Shown here in pieces: positions 50,164 through 59,023 of a stretch of DNA of 64,000 bases. Position numbers and translations under genes: made by a program. Under the pieces are notes generated by a model. That model had not been told where the DNA came from. It saw only the letters and a list, made by a program, of their open reading frames with translations, and did no database searches. This DNA is from CAYOPZ01 sp964406005 (GTDB lineage: Bacteria; Bacteroidota; Bacteroidia; Bacteroidales; SM23-62). Numbering within the stretch: position 1 is the first letter of the stretch; each line of letters begins with the position of its first letter. Location of the stretch: contig CAYOPZ010000010.1 of NCBI GenBank assembly GCA_964406005.1, positions 24,632 to 88,631 of the forward strand. Direction: 5' to 3'.

Positions 50164-50170
50164 GGTGAAT

Positions 50171-50878
50171 CTAATTATTATCTAAAAAACTGCGTATCCT
50201 GCTAATTTCCTGCGCAAAGTAAGTACTTTTTTCCGGATATTTCAAACTTAATTTCTCGTATGCATAGATGGCTTTTTTATACAATCCCTGTTTTTCATAA
50301 ATCCTTGCAAGTGTCTCGGTCATAAAGGCATCGCTGCTGGTTGTGCTTGCTGCCGCCAGATCTTCCTGTCCGGATTGATCAGCAGTCCCCGGAACGATGG
50401 CCGGGGATTCCCTGATAAACCTTTCAACGAAATCTTGGGTATCCCTGTTTTCCCCGGGGATCCGGTCAAACCAGCCTGTAAATGTATATTGCTCATCTTC
50501 CAGCCTGTATCCGCTGCTGTATTCCAGGGTATCTTCGTCCGGTTCCCGGCTGCCCGATTCCTGCAACCTGTTTATCAATTCTTCCGTTTTACGGATTTTC
50601 CGGGGGACTTCCCGCTCCCGGATCTCACCGCCTGATGCATCACTGCCCGGATCATGTATCAGGTGATACAGTATTGCACGGTCCCCTGCAAAAGCTGCCG
50701 ACTCCCTGAGTACATCATTAAAATTCATGCTGTCAACATTGTGATGATTCCTGACGCGCAGAAGATGTGCGGTCTGGAACCACGGGAAAGTGCCCAGCAA
50801 TTCCTCTACCTCGGGCAGGCTCGCCTGGTCAAGCAAGGACGGATCATTTACATAGGATAGTATACTCTCGCGTTTCAT
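50171..50878 (-). CDS. Hypothetical TPR-like envelope protein
   Basis: 235 residues from the ATG at 50878 (MKRESILSYVNDPSLLDQA); a longer frame to 50938 overlaps the neighbouring LptE-like gene and is less likely. The C-terminus (AAASTTSSDAFMTETLARIY, then EKQGLYKKAIYAYEKLSLKYPEKSTYFAQ) contains one clear TPR helix pair; the middle is low-complexity and charged. No enzyme domain is seen. Its steady place between the LptE-like gene and secG in Bacteroidales suggests an envelope role by context only. Confidence 0.6.
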   Translation of the reverse strand: MKRESILSYVNDPSLLDQASLPEVEELLGTFPWFQTAHLLRVRNHHNVDSMNFNDVLRESAAFAGDRAILYHLIHDPGSDASGGEIREREVPRKIRKTEELINRLQESGSREPDEDTLEYSSGYRLEDEQYTFTGWFDRIPGENRDTQDFVERFIRESPAIVPGTADQSGQEDLAAASTTSSDAFMTETLARIYEKQGLYKKAIYAYEKLSLKYPEKSTYFAQEISRIRSFLDNN

Positions 50879-50888
50879 TTCCGGATTG

Positions 50889-51392
50889 CTACCAGTTGAC
50901 AAAAGCCCTGTTGAATATATCCTCGGCAATCTCTTCAATGATCTCTTCTGTCAGCTCGGCCCTGACCGACTCAAAAGAAAGATCACTTTCAAAATCCCTG
51001 TATTGTGAAAAAGTCTGCTCGAAGCTCAGGTCAGGATCCTGGTCATTTGTATATCGCACCTGTATGGCTATCGTGAAACGGGTCAGGGCAGCCTTGTCAG
51101 CACCTGAAATGGCCATAGCCCTGGTAATATACTGAGTGACCTCCCCCTCGAAATGCGCATCACCGGTACCGTTCACCAGGCTCAGATTGGTCTGCCGCAC
51201 GCAGAGATCACGGAATTCTTCTGTAAAATATTGACTCAGAGTAGGCGGCGCAAGTGCCGTCCTGTTCTGAAAGTAATCTACCGAAACGGTCTTCAGGTTA
51301 CCTGTGCTGGCTCCGGAAAAACTATAGGAGACCTTGCATGAATGTGCCAACAAAGAGAGTGCCCATATGATCAATAACAATTGAATTCGCAT
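50889..51392 (-). CDS. LptE-like LPS-assembly lipoprotein
   Basis: 167 residues from the ATG at 51392, avoiding overlap with the regulator gene; the longer frame starts at 51422. A lipoprotein signal (LLLIIWALSLLAHSC, Cys as the modified residue) precedes the LptE-like domain: SYSFSGASTGNLKTVSVDYF, then TALAPPTLSQYFTEEFRDL. Known members insert LPS into the outer membrane as a plug for LptD. It lies downstream of the sigma-54 activator gene, typical for Bacteroidales. Confidence 0.75.
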   Translation of the reverse strand: MRIQLLLIIWALSLLAHSCKVSYSFSGASTGNLKTVSVDYFQNRTALAPPTLSQYFTEEFRDLCVRQTNLSLVNGTGDAHFEGEVTQYITRAMAISGADKAALTRFTIAIQVRYTNDQDPDLSFEQTFSQYRDFESDLSFESVRAELTEEIIEEIAEDIFNRAFVNW

Positions 51393-51405
51393 ATACCGGC
51401 AATAT

Positions 51406-52641
51406 CTAAAGTTCAATATCATGTTCCTTTATTTTCCTGTATAACGTCCTTTCCGAGATCCCCAGTTCCTCGGCCGCATATTTCCTTTTGCCATTATGCT
51501 TTTCAAGTGCTTTCTTGATCAGTTCTATTTCCTTGTCCTCAAGGGAAAGGGACTCCTCGACGAATTCTTCCGTATCCTGGATATGCCTGTTCTCGACGGC
51601 ATGCATATTCATTTCCTTATGGAGATCGGGGGATTCCGCAGGCTGGTAAAGTCTTTCTATGATCCCGGCATTGTCTTCATGAATTTCATCTCCGACGGCT
51701 CCTTTCTCCATGATCTCCGCAACCAGGTGTTTAAGATCGTTCATATCCTTCTTCATATCGAACAATACCTTATAAAGTATCTCCCTTTCCGTATTGAAAG
51801 TATGCTCATTAACCGGCTTTTCATACAATGCCGGTAATTTAACCGGTTGGTAATCAGGAAGGTATCTTCTCAGATCCTCATCGTTAATTGTACGTTCCGG
51901 TTCAATGATGGAAATCTGTTCCGTTATGTTTTTCAATTGCCTGATATTCCCGGGCCACCTGTAATTCATCAAGGTTGATTTTGCTTCTTCCGTCAGGTTT
52001 ACAGGAGGCATGCGGTTGATCTCGGCAACATCGCTTGCGAATTTCCGGAACAGTAGAAAAATATCTTCTTTTCTGTCCCTCAGAGCAGGAACGGTTATGG
52101 GAACCGTATTCAGGCGGTAAAACAGATCCTCCCTGAACTTGTTCCGCTGGATGGCAGTGACCAGATCAATATTGGTAGCCGCAATTACACGAACATTCGT
52201 TTTCTGGACCTTCGAAGACCCGACCCTTATAAACTCACCCATCTCCAGCACACGTAACAGCCGTACCTGGGTTGACAAAGGAAGTTCGGCTACCTCATCC
52301 AGAAATATTGTACCCCCGTTGGCGACCTCAAAATACCCTTTGCGGCTGTCCGTCGCTCCGGTAAAAGCGCCCTTTTCATGGCCGAAAAGTTCCGAATCTA
52401 TTGTCCCTTCGGGAATGGCCCCGCAATTTACAGCGATATAGGAACCATGTTTTCTGGCACTGTACTGGTGTATGATCTTCGGAAAGTATTCCTTTCCCGT
52501 TCCGCTTTCCCCGCTTATCAGCACGGAAAGGTCGGTAGGCGCAACCTGTATTGCTATATCGATCGCCCGGTTCAGCACAGGATGGTTGCCGATGATTCCA
52601 AATCTTTGTTTAACCTGCTGGATTACTGACATATTTTCCAT
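51406..52641 (-). CDS. Sigma-54-dependent transcriptional activator
   Basis: 411 residues. There is no receiver domain: the AAA+ part begins at once, with Walker A ISGESGTGKE near residue 40, the sigma-54 contact motif GAFTGATDSRKG near 90 and Walker B GTIFLDEVAELP. A linker of about 110 residues and a Fis-type helix-turn-helix at the C-terminus (YAAEELGISERTLYRKIKEH) complete it. Lacking a sensor domain, it may be active by default or be held by another protein. A candidate target is the permease gene at 53474-55162, which has a partly matching sigma-54 promoter. Confidence 0.9.
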   Translation of the reverse strand: MENMSVIQQVKQRFGIIGNHPVLNRAIDIAIQVAPTDLSVLISGESGTGKEYFPKIIHQYSARKHGSYIAVNCGAIPEGTIDSELFGHEKGAFTGATDSRKGYFEVANGGTIFLDEVAELPLSTQVRLLRVLEMGEFIRVGSSKVQKTNVRVIAATNIDLVTAIQRNKFREDLFYRLNTVPITVPALRDRKEDIFLLFRKFASDVAEINRMPPVNLTEEAKSTLMNYRWPGNIRQLKNITEQISIIEPERTINDEDLRRYLPDYQPVKLPALYEKPVNEHTFNTEREILYKVLFDMKKDMNDLKHLVAEIMEKGAVGDEIHEDNAGIIERLYQPAESPDLHKEMNMHAVENRHIQDTEEFVEESLSLEDKEIELIKKALEKHNGKRKYAAEELGISERTLYRKIKEHDIEL

Positions 52642-52651
52642 TTTGGTATGA

Positions 52652-52659
52652 CAAAATTA
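52652..52659 (-). promoter_or_regulatory. Candidate -7 box for the sigma-54 activator gene
   Basis: On the minus strand it is TAATTTTG, matching TAnnTTTG, 11 bases before the ATG at 52641, so the leader would be extremely short. No TTTG at -33. Confidence 0.35.
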
Positions 52660-52711
52660 CAACTTTCATGGATTTTTGCTAATTTGGAGGCAATGAAAAT
52701 TTGCCGTTAGG

Positions 52712-53455
52712 ATGAAGTCGCTGGGGATTATTCCTGCCCGTTTTGCATCTTCCCGCTTCCCGGGGAAACCCCTGGCCGATCTGCAGGGCAAGCCCCTGAT
52801 ACAATGGGTTTGGGAAAACGCCTCCAGGAGAATCGAAAATTTGATCGTTGCTACGGATCACAGGGAAATCCTTCTTGCGGTAAAGAAATTCGGCGGAAGG
52901 GCTATGCTGACTTCCCGGGAACACAGAAGCGGAACGGACCGCTGCTCTGAGGTGATAAACACCCTTTCCGCCGCCGGTGAATCCTACGATGTGGTCCTGA
53001 ACATACAGGGGGATGAACCATTTCTTGATCCGGAAGACCTTCATCTCCTTGTGAATATGTTTCGCGATCCTGACAACCAGATTGCAACGCTTGCCAGCCC
53101 CATCCGGAAACAGGAAGATCTTTTTGATCCGAATGTTGTTAAAGTTGTCAGGGATGCGGGAGGAACCGCCCTGTATTTCAGCAGGTCACCCATCCCGCAT
53201 CAAAGAGACATCCCGGAAACCGGCTGGACATCAGCCTTCCCTTACCTGAAACACATCGGGATCTACGCTTACCTGCCCGATGCCCTGGGCAGGATCGGAA
53301 AGCTTGGGCAATCCCCGCTTGAAAAAGCAGAATCCCTTGAGCAACTCAGATGGATGGAGAACGGTTTCCGGATCCGTATTGCAACCACGCAACAGGAAAC
53401 CACCGGGATCGATACCCCCGAAGACCTGGAACTCGCCAGGCAAAAAATCAAGTAG
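52712..53455 (+). CDS. kdsB: 3-deoxy-manno-octulosonate cytidylyltransferase
   Basis: 247 residues with the nucleotidyltransferase opening GIIPARFASSRFPGKPLADL, the CTP-binding HRSGTDRCSEV and the Mg-binding NIQGDEPFLDPED. The C-terminus has TPEDLELARQ. It activates Kdo as CMP-Kdo for LPS inner core assembly, indicating that the organism makes Kdo-containing LPS. It runs towards the permease gene with about 18 bases between stops. Confidence 0.96.
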   Translation: MKSLGIIPARFASSRFPGKPLADLQGKPLIQWVWENASRRIENLIVATDHREILLAVKKFGGRAMLTSREHRSGTDRCSEVINTLSAAGESYDVVLNIQGDEPFLDPEDLHLLVNMFRDPDNQIATLASPIRKQEDLFDPNVVKVVRDAGGTALYFSRSPIPHQRDIPETGWTSAFPYLKHIGIYAYLPDALGRIGKLGQSPLEKAESLEQLRWMENGFRIRIATTQQETTGIDTPEDLELARQKIK

Positions 53456-53473
53456 CTGACCTGCGAGGGAAAA

Positions 53474-55162
53474 TTATTCATACCTCAGCGCTTTGACCGG
53501 ATTTGCACCGGCAGAAAGGACGGTCTGGAAGCTGACCGTAAAAAGCGCAATGGCCAGGACCAGGATGGCTGCAAGCAGAAACAGCCAGGCTTCCATATGG
53601 ATATGGTAGGCATATTTCCCGAGCCAGAGTTTCATGCCCAGGTAGGCAAGCGGGAATGCGATCAGATTCGCCCAAACGACCCATCTGGTAAAATGTGTGA
53701 ACAGCATCAGTGTGATCCCGGGAATGGTGGCTCCCATGACTTTACGGATGCCTATTTCCCTGGTTTTCTGTTCAGCGGTATGTGATGTCAGTCCGAACAA
53801 ACCCAATGCGGCGATAAAAATGGCCAGAAATGTAAATATGACAAAAGTACCGGCGGTCGTTTCCTCTTTGTTATACTGTGCATCGAGATGCTCGTTCAGG
53901 AAATAATAATCAAAAGTTTCATCGTTGGTATACTTCTTCCAGGCTTTCTCAATAAAGGTCACGGTTCTCTGCATGTCTTCCCCGGAAATCCGGACCGAGA
54001 GGTACTTTGGACGTTCTTTTTCATTCAGGAGTGTAATGGCCAGGGGTTCTATTTTACGCCGGAGGGACTCATAATGGCAGTCTTTCACGATTCCCGTAAT
54101 GGTATACTCGGTCTCTTCCCCCCTCATGCCGAAACCCGTGAGTTTCATACCCACAGGATTGTCAACATCCATTTCTCTTGCCGCTGTTTCATTGATGAGC
54201 ACTGAATTGTAGCCCATGCTGTCCTTTCCCTTGTAAATGTCACCGGCGACCAGATACATCTGCATGGTCGATAAAAAATCACCGTCAGCCCGCATGGTTC
54301 TGAAGCAGACCATCCGGTCTTTACCTGTATTGTTTATGTGGAACGGATATTGTTCAATGCCTGTTCCCGGCAATTCCATGGATACGGATGCTGTGTTTAT
54401 TCTCGGATGGTTCAGCAATTCCTCTTTGAAAGCCTCCTTCCTGTCCTTCAAATCATATGCTCTCTGCACGACCACGATGTTATCCTTGTTGAACCCGAGA
54501 TCGGCTCCTCTGAAATACCGGACCTGACGGCTTGTGACCATACTTGAAATAAGAAGAATTGTAGCCATTGTAAATTGTGATACCACCAGGAGCCCCCTCA
54601 GGCGTGTGCTTCGCTTTCCTTTATAATCTCTTCCCTTCAGAATGTCGACCACCCTGAAAGCCGACAGATAGAAGGCCGGGTAAATACCGGAAAAAATTCC
54701 CATCAGCAGCGCTCCCAGAATCAATGCAGGGATCAGGTACCCCTTGTCGAAATATGCAATATCCAGGTCATTCCCCGTATAATTGTTGAACGGCCGCATC
54801 AGCAACTCCAGCAGAACCAGGGACAGAAAAAGGGCCATAAGGCTGAAAAATACCGACTCCGCCAGAAATTGAAAAATCAATTGCTTCCGGGAAGCCCCGG
54901 CCATTTTTCGAATGACCACTTCCCTTGCCCTTGTTGCGGACCTGGCTGTGGAAAGGTTCATAAAATTCACACATGTAATAACCAGTATCAGAAAGGCAAT
55001 GAAAAAGAAAACGATCTTATCTGCGGATTTCTCATCCGGTACGAGAAGCATGATCAGGATGCTGACCGCAATACCCACCGATAATCCCGGAATGTTTGTA
55101 AAATAATAAGCCTTTTGTTTCTGAAGGCTTTTGAAGGCTGTCTTAATGTAATTCCTGAGCAT
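53474..55162 (-). CDS. FtsX/MacB-type ABC permease with an internal in-frame deletion
   Basis: 562 residues instead of the usual 780-800 for this Bacteroidota two-FtsX-domain family. The first helix and MacB-type start (NYIKTAFKSLQKQKAYYFTN; GLSVGIAVSILIMLL) are present, but after VPDEKSADKIV the sequence jumps to the helix FFFIAFLILVITCVNFMNLS, which belongs after the first periplasmic domain. About 220 residues are missing without a frame break. The rest is whole: VRLISRKQ-type coupling region (EVVIRKMAGASRKQLIFQF), second periplasmic domain and final REIGIRKVMGAT FtsX part. Either a functional shortened form or a decaying gene. Confidence 0.8.
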   Translation of the reverse strand: MLRNYIKTAFKSLQKQKAYYFTNIPGLSVGIAVSILIMLLVPDEKSADKIVFFFIAFLILVITCVNFMNLSTARSATRAREVVIRKMAGASRKQLIFQFLAESVFFSLMALFLSLVLLELLMRPFNNYTGNDLDIAYFDKGYLIPALILGALLMGIFSGIYPAFYLSAFRVVDILKGRDYKGKRSTRLRGLLVVSQFTMATILLISSMVTSRQVRYFRGADLGFNKDNIVVVQRAYDLKDRKEAFKEELLNHPRINTASVSMELPGTGIEQYPFHINNTGKDRMVCFRTMRADGDFLSTMQMYLVAGDIYKGKDSMGYNSVLINETAAREMDVDNPVGMKLTGFGMRGEETEYTITGIVKDCHYESLRRKIEPLAITLLNEKERPKYLSVRISGEDMQRTVTFIEKAWKKYTNDETFDYYFLNEHLDAQYNKEETTAGTFVIFTFLAIFIAALGLFGLTSHTAEQKTREIGIRKVMGATIPGITLMLFTHFTRWVVWANLIAFPLAYLGMKLWLGKYAYHIHMEAWLFLLAAILVLAIALFTVSFQTVLSAGANPVKALRYE

Positions 55163-55187
55163 GGCTTATCCTTTCCCCGCGATGCGT

Positions 55188-55204
55188 ACCACATACTGTG
55201 CCAA
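55188..55204 (-). promoter_or_regulatory. Possible sigma-54 promoter before the permease gene
   Basis: On the minus strand it reads TTGGCAC, 5 bases, GTGGT. The -24 part is a full match to TTGGCAC and the spacing is right, but the -12 part has GG instead of GC (consensus TTGCA). It lies 26-42 bases before the ATG at 55162. Confidence 0.35.
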
Positions 55205-55259
55205 TACATGTATAGCTCTGAATTACAGATGATTATTTTAAATATTCAGGTTAATTTCA

Positions 55260-55297
55260 ATGCGAAATGTTCGAAAACGAACATGAAATGTTCGCAT
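55260..55297. promoter_or_regulatory. Nested inverted repeats with three TGTTCG half-sites
   Basis: The outer pair ATGCGAA (55260-55266) / TTCGCAT (55291-55297) encloses the inner pair ATGTTCG (55267-55273) / CGAACAT (55278-55284). In addition, GAAATGTTCG occurs as a direct repeat at 55264-55273 and 55285-55294, 21 bases apart (two helical turns). The block lies about 60-110 bases upstream of the possible sigma-54 promoter, the usual place for an enhancer-binding site. Confidence 0.5.
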
Positions 55298-55319
55298 AGG
55301 CACAAGCTTCTGCAGCTTG

Positions 55320-55727
55320 CTAATTTCCCATCTCAATGTAATTGAATTCCAGTTCCACGGCTTCCGCCAGGTCTTCCCCATCTTCCTTCATCTTATCATC
55401 CCCTTCCTCAAAATACCAATCGATCTTTACACGGATGCCTGCGTCCATCATGTTCTTGATGTGCCTCAGCATCATAATCAGGTATTTTGAAGAGGAGGAA
55501 TTGAAATACAATAGTTTCAGCACCAGATTGAGTTCTGACAGATCATATTTGAATTCGGATCTGTTCAGTATCGATTCTTCGAGTTTTTCAAGCCAGTGCA
55601 GAGGATCTTCATAAAATCCGGCTACATCCTCCGGACGTGATACGCCAGACAGTTCAAGATATCCCGATTCCAGTATAAAACTTACCCTGGGTGTAAAATC
55701 GGTTTCAGGAATAATTAAGTTTTCCAT
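55320..55727 (-). CDS. SiaC-like regulatory phosphoprotein (DUF1987)
   Basis: 135 residues from the ATG at 55727; a TTG at 55742 is coupled to the end of the SiaB-like gene. The SiaC family fold is recognisable by the strand FTPRVSFILESGYLELSGVS near the start, the hydrophobic core YDLSELNLVLKLLYFNSSSS and RVKIDWYFEEGDDKM. In Pseudomonas, SiaC is a phosphorylation-controlled partner of the SiaD diguanylate cyclase, phosphorylated by the SiaB kinase. The gene is directly downstream of the SiaB-like gene, so a kinase-substrate pair is likely; no SiaD is nearby. Confidence 0.75.
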   Translation of the reverse strand: MENLIIPETDFTPRVSFILESGYLELSGVSRPEDVAGFYEDPLHWLEKLEESILNRSEFKYDLSELNLVLKLLYFNSSSSKYLIMMLRHIKNMMDAGIRVKIDWYFEEGDDKMKEDGEDLAEAVELEFNYIEMGN

Positions 55728-55738
55728 TTTGAAATGGG

Positions 55739-56260
55739 TCAATTATGATTTATTTGCAGTTTCAGTTCAAAAATATGATACCCATCACCCACCGGTTCAA
55801 ATCTTACGGCGATGGGATGGCTGGCAATTTTCGCCATTTCAATGAATCCCAGCCCGGCACCGCCTTTCTCAGTAAAGGTTCCGTTTGTAATGGTTTCCCG
55901 GAAATAATTCTTCAATTCTTCCTCTCCCGATCTGTTCACCCTGTCAATCCGGCTTGTAATATTCTCTATGGTACTGTCCAGAACAGGGTTACGGGAAATC
56001 AACAGAAACCTCGATTCATCATGATACAACTCAAATTCAGGCTGATGCTCCGGTCGCCCTTCTATAAATTCTTCAAATTGATCTGAATATTTCAGTATAT
56101 TTTCAAGCACTTCTATCATCAGTGTCAGCAACTTTTTATACAGTACGGGATGAATATTAAAAGACTCTTTACTGGCCTTAAAGTCGTTTAAAAGGATACC
56201 TATTTTTTCAAAGGTAAGCCGGCCCTTAAACCTGAGTACGGATGTTAAACCTGAAACCAA
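55739..56260 (-). CDS. SiaB-like protein kinase (DUF6272)
   Basis: 173 residues, TTG start at 56260. The HATPase-like fold of SiaB kinases is visible: RFKGRLTFEKIGILLNDF at the start, a helix VLYKKLLTLMIEVLENILKY with the N-box Glu and Asn, and KGGAGLGFIEMAKIASHPIA as the ATP-lid/G-box region. In Pseudomonas aeruginosa the SiaB kinase phosphorylates SiaC on a threonine. It is followed by the SiaC-like gene with the start only about 12 bases after its stop. Confidence 0.75.
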   Translation of the reverse strand: MVSGLTSVLRFKGRLTFEKIGILLNDFKASKESFNIHPVLYKKLLTLMIEVLENILKYSDQFEEFIEGRPEHQPEFELYHDESRFLLISRNPVLDSTIENITSRIDRVNRSGEEELKNYFRETITNGTFTEKGGAGLGFIEMAKIASHPIAVRFEPVGDGYHIFELKLQINHN

Positions 56261-56288
56261 AACGATCCCGAATCAATAAAACAATTTA

Positions 56289-56771
56289 CTAAAAAAACGC
56301 TTCTTCCTGCGTATAACCTTCATCGATGAGCAGGTCTCCGGCCTTTGACGCACTTACTGCAAGTTGGTCACAAAGTTCATTTTCGGGTATATTATCATGT
56401 CCCTTGATCCAGGTTAGCTTGACCCTGTGCTTTTTGTATACCTTCAGAAACCGCGTCCAGAGATCCTGATTCTTTTTTTTCTTGAACCGCTTTCTTTCCC
56501 AGTCGTACAGCCATCCCTTGTTCACAGCCTCACAGACATACCTGGAATCGGAATAAACGGTAACTTCAGAAAGTTCATTCTTAAGCTGCTCAAGGGCCAC
56601 AATTACGGCGAGCAGTTCCATCCGGTTGTTCGTTGTGCGCCGGTAGCCCTGTGACATTTCTTTTCTGTGCTTCCCCGATTTCATGACGATCCCGTATCCC
56701 CCGGGACCCGGATTACCGCTGGCGGCACCATCTGTATATACTGTGATCCGTTCCCCGCCCGCCTTACTCAT
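56289..56771 (-). CDS. rnhA: Ribonuclease HI
   Basis: 160 residues of the RNase H fold. The catalytic acids are present: Asp in YTDGAASGNPGPGGYG, Glu in NRMELLAVIVAL, Asp in VYSDSRYVCEAVNKGW and Asp in NELCDQLAVSAS. It removes RNA from RNA-DNA hybrids. The family insertion (basic handle) KKKNQDLWTRFLKVYKKH is present. It is the last gene after DPP7, with an 8-base overlap of coding ends. Confidence 0.95.
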   Translation of the reverse strand: MSKAGGERITVYTDGAASGNPGPGGYGIVMKSGKHRKEMSQGYRRTTNNRMELLAVIVALEQLKNELSEVTVYSDSRYVCEAVNKGWLYDWERKRFKKKKNQDLWTRFLKVYKKHRVKLTWIKGHDNIPENELCDQLAVSASKAGDLLIDEGYTQEEAFF

Positions 56772-58932
56772 AACCCGGTATGTTCATTTCCCTGATCAGG
56801 TGATCGGCATCTGCATATTTATCAATGACCAGCAGAATATACCGGATGTCGACACATATGGTTCTTTGTACTGCTTTCTCGAATATGATTTCCCCGCTCA
56901 TCGCTTCCCAGTTACCGTCAAATGCAAGCCCGATCAATTCTCCGCGGGCATTAAGCACCGGGCTTCCGGAATTTCCACCGGTTATATCGTTGTTTGTGAG
57001 AAAACAAACCGGCATTGTAGATCCCTGTACCCAGGGTTCATAGTCTTTTGACCGGAAAATCTGCTTTAGCTTTTCAGGGACAATATAATCCCGGTTTTCC
57101 GGATCCTCCTTTTCCATAACGCCCGCCAGGGTAGTTACGTCATCAAAATATACCGCATCCCTCCCCTTGTAACCGCTGACCTTTCCGTAGGTCAACCGAA
57201 GGGTCGAGTTTGCATCCGGATAAAAAATACTGTCCGGATACATTTCCCTGGATGCAGAAATAAATTTCCTTTCCGCTGTGGACACTATTTCATTCAGTTC
57301 CTCATACTCAGAAAGGATATTAAAATAGGCGCGTAACACGGACAGTGCCATTTCAAATCCGGGATCTTTGTTCAGTTTGCCAAACCTGGGCCTTTTGATG
57401 AATTTCTGAAACCTGACAGAGTCCGCAAAAAGAGACTTCCTGTATAAATGGTCGATATAATCCTGAATGTTCCCCTGATAATCGGAAGCAACGGTACTGA
57501 AAAAATCCGGATAATAAAGTGGATCAACCTGGTCGGAAAGCATTTCAGTCAGTTCTATGGCTATGTGTTTATCGATTTGGGGGTTGAACTCATTGAAGAA
57601 AACCTTCCCGCGTTCCGCCAGTTCCGCCACCAGTTCCTCTTTATCGCTGTATCCCGTCTCATACCCCAGTTCATAATAATACAGCATACGGGCCTGCAGG
57701 GCAAACCAGATTACTTCAGTCGGTTTGTACAGCAAATATATTTCCTCTAAATAGCTCAGGGCGTTTTCCATCCCTCTTCTCTCCTCGATGGTCTTCCTGA
57801 TATCATCAAGTATATTCCCGTATTGACGGATCCTCGAGGAATCCCTGTCGGCCCAGTCGATGAGGGCCTCTTCCTGTTTCCTGCGTCTTTCAATTACATG
57901 AAGGTTTTTAATGGCCAGGTTCTGTCCTATGGAGTATTTGTAATAGTTGCTCAATGTGGAATATTTGGAGCTGTATTGTAACCTTACCTGGTTATTGGAA
58001 AGCATTGCCTCCTTCATAAGATCCAGCGCCCGGCCACGAATTCTAATCCTGTTTGTATTCTCGATCTCCTTGATCTCACGCACCCTGTCCGAACCGATAA
58101 AACGTTGAGTATGACCTGGAAAGCCAATGATCAGGGTAAAATCATCCTCATTGTACCCCTCCAATGATATTGGAAGCGACCGGCCGGGCTTATAGGGTAT
58201 ATTTTCTTCAGAATAGTCTGCAGGCTCGCCATCCGGACCGGTATAAATCCGCATCAGGCTGAAATCCGCATTGTGCCGTGGCCATTCCCAGTTATCCGAA
58301 TCATAGCCGAAGCGGCCAATGGATTCGGGCGGTGCACCAACCAGACGTACATCCCTGAAAGTTTCCAGAACCACGAGATAGAACTCATTGCCTCCGAAAA
58401 AAGAAGAGACGACAGCCTCATAATAGGTGCCTTTTGTGGCATCATTAACAATTACTCTTGAAACACTATCTATCTGTTCCTCCCTTTCAGCCTCTGACAT
58501 CTCCTGATTCACCGTACCCAGTACCCGCTGGGTGACATCCTCCATGCGTACGAGAAATGAAATGGATTTCCCCGGATTGGGCAATTCCTCCTGCCGGCTG
58601 GAAGCCCAGAACCCGTCACGTAAATAATCGTGTGCCTGGGTAGAGTGATTCTGGATCTCATCTTCAGCACAGTGATGATTGGTAAGGATCAATCCGTCAT
58701 CCGAAATGATTTCAGCCGTGCAGCTTCCATAATCGAGCGCCCCCACCATATCTTTCAGGCTGGAATGATTTACACTGTAAATATCCTCGGCAGATAACTT
58801 AAGTCCCATTTCCTTCATCCTGTCCATGTTCAAATCCCTGATCAAGGGCAGAAGCCACATACCTTCATCGGCGTATGAATTATTAAGGAGAGCAGCGATA
58901 ATGAAAAGGGTCTGTATGAATCTTAGCCGCAT
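56764..58932 (-). CDS. S46-family dipeptidyl peptidase (DPP7-type)
   Basis: 722 residues with a signal peptide (FIQTLFIIAALLNNSYA). The trypsin-like triad residues appear as His in LTNHHCAEDE (near 87) and Ser in GGNSGSPVLN (near 652), with an inserted helical domain in the middle. The segment LAFDGNWEAMSGE has Gly where DPP7 has Gly673; DPP11 has Arg there and prefers acidic residues, so a hydrophobic P1 preference is predicted. It cleaves dipeptides from peptide N-termini in the periplasm during amino-acid-based growth. Confidence 0.92.
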   Translation of the reverse strand: MRLRFIQTLFIIAALLNNSYADEGMWLLPLIRDLNMDRMKEMGLKLSAEDIYSVNHSSLKDMVGALDYGSCTAEIISDDGLILTNHHCAEDEIQNHSTQAHDYLRDGFWASSRQEELPNPGKSISFLVRMEDVTQRVLGTVNQEMSEAEREEQIDSVSRVIVNDATKGTYYEAVVSSFFGGNEFYLVVLETFRDVRLVGAPPESIGRFGYDSDNWEWPRHNADFSLMRIYTGPDGEPADYSEENIPYKPGRSLPISLEGYNEDDFTLIIGFPGHTQRFIGSDRVREIKEIENTNRIRIRGRALDLMKEAMLSNNQVRLQYSSKYSTLSNYYKYSIGQNLAIKNLHVIERRRKQEEALIDWADRDSSRIRQYGNILDDIRKTIEERRGMENALSYLEEIYLLYKPTEVIWFALQARMLYYYELGYETGYSDKEELVAELAERGKVFFNEFNPQIDKHIAIELTEMLSDQVDPLYYPDFFSTVASDYQGNIQDYIDHLYRKSLFADSVRFQKFIKRPRFGKLNKDPGFEMALSVLRAYFNILSEYEELNEIVSTAERKFISASREMYPDSIFYPDANSTLRLTYGKVSGYKGRDAVYFDDVTTLAGVMEKEDPENRDYIVPEKLKQIFRSKDYEPWVQGSTMPVCFLTNNDITGGNSGSPVLNARGELIGLAFDGNWEAMSGEIIFEKAVQRTICVDIRYILLVIDKYADADHLIREMNIPGYE

Positions 58933-59023
58933 GGATCTGTATTCAGAAAAACAATATTAATTGAATCCGGACGGATATCAAAGCATAATCGTCATATAAT
59001 ATCCGCTGCTTCCTGTATTTCTA

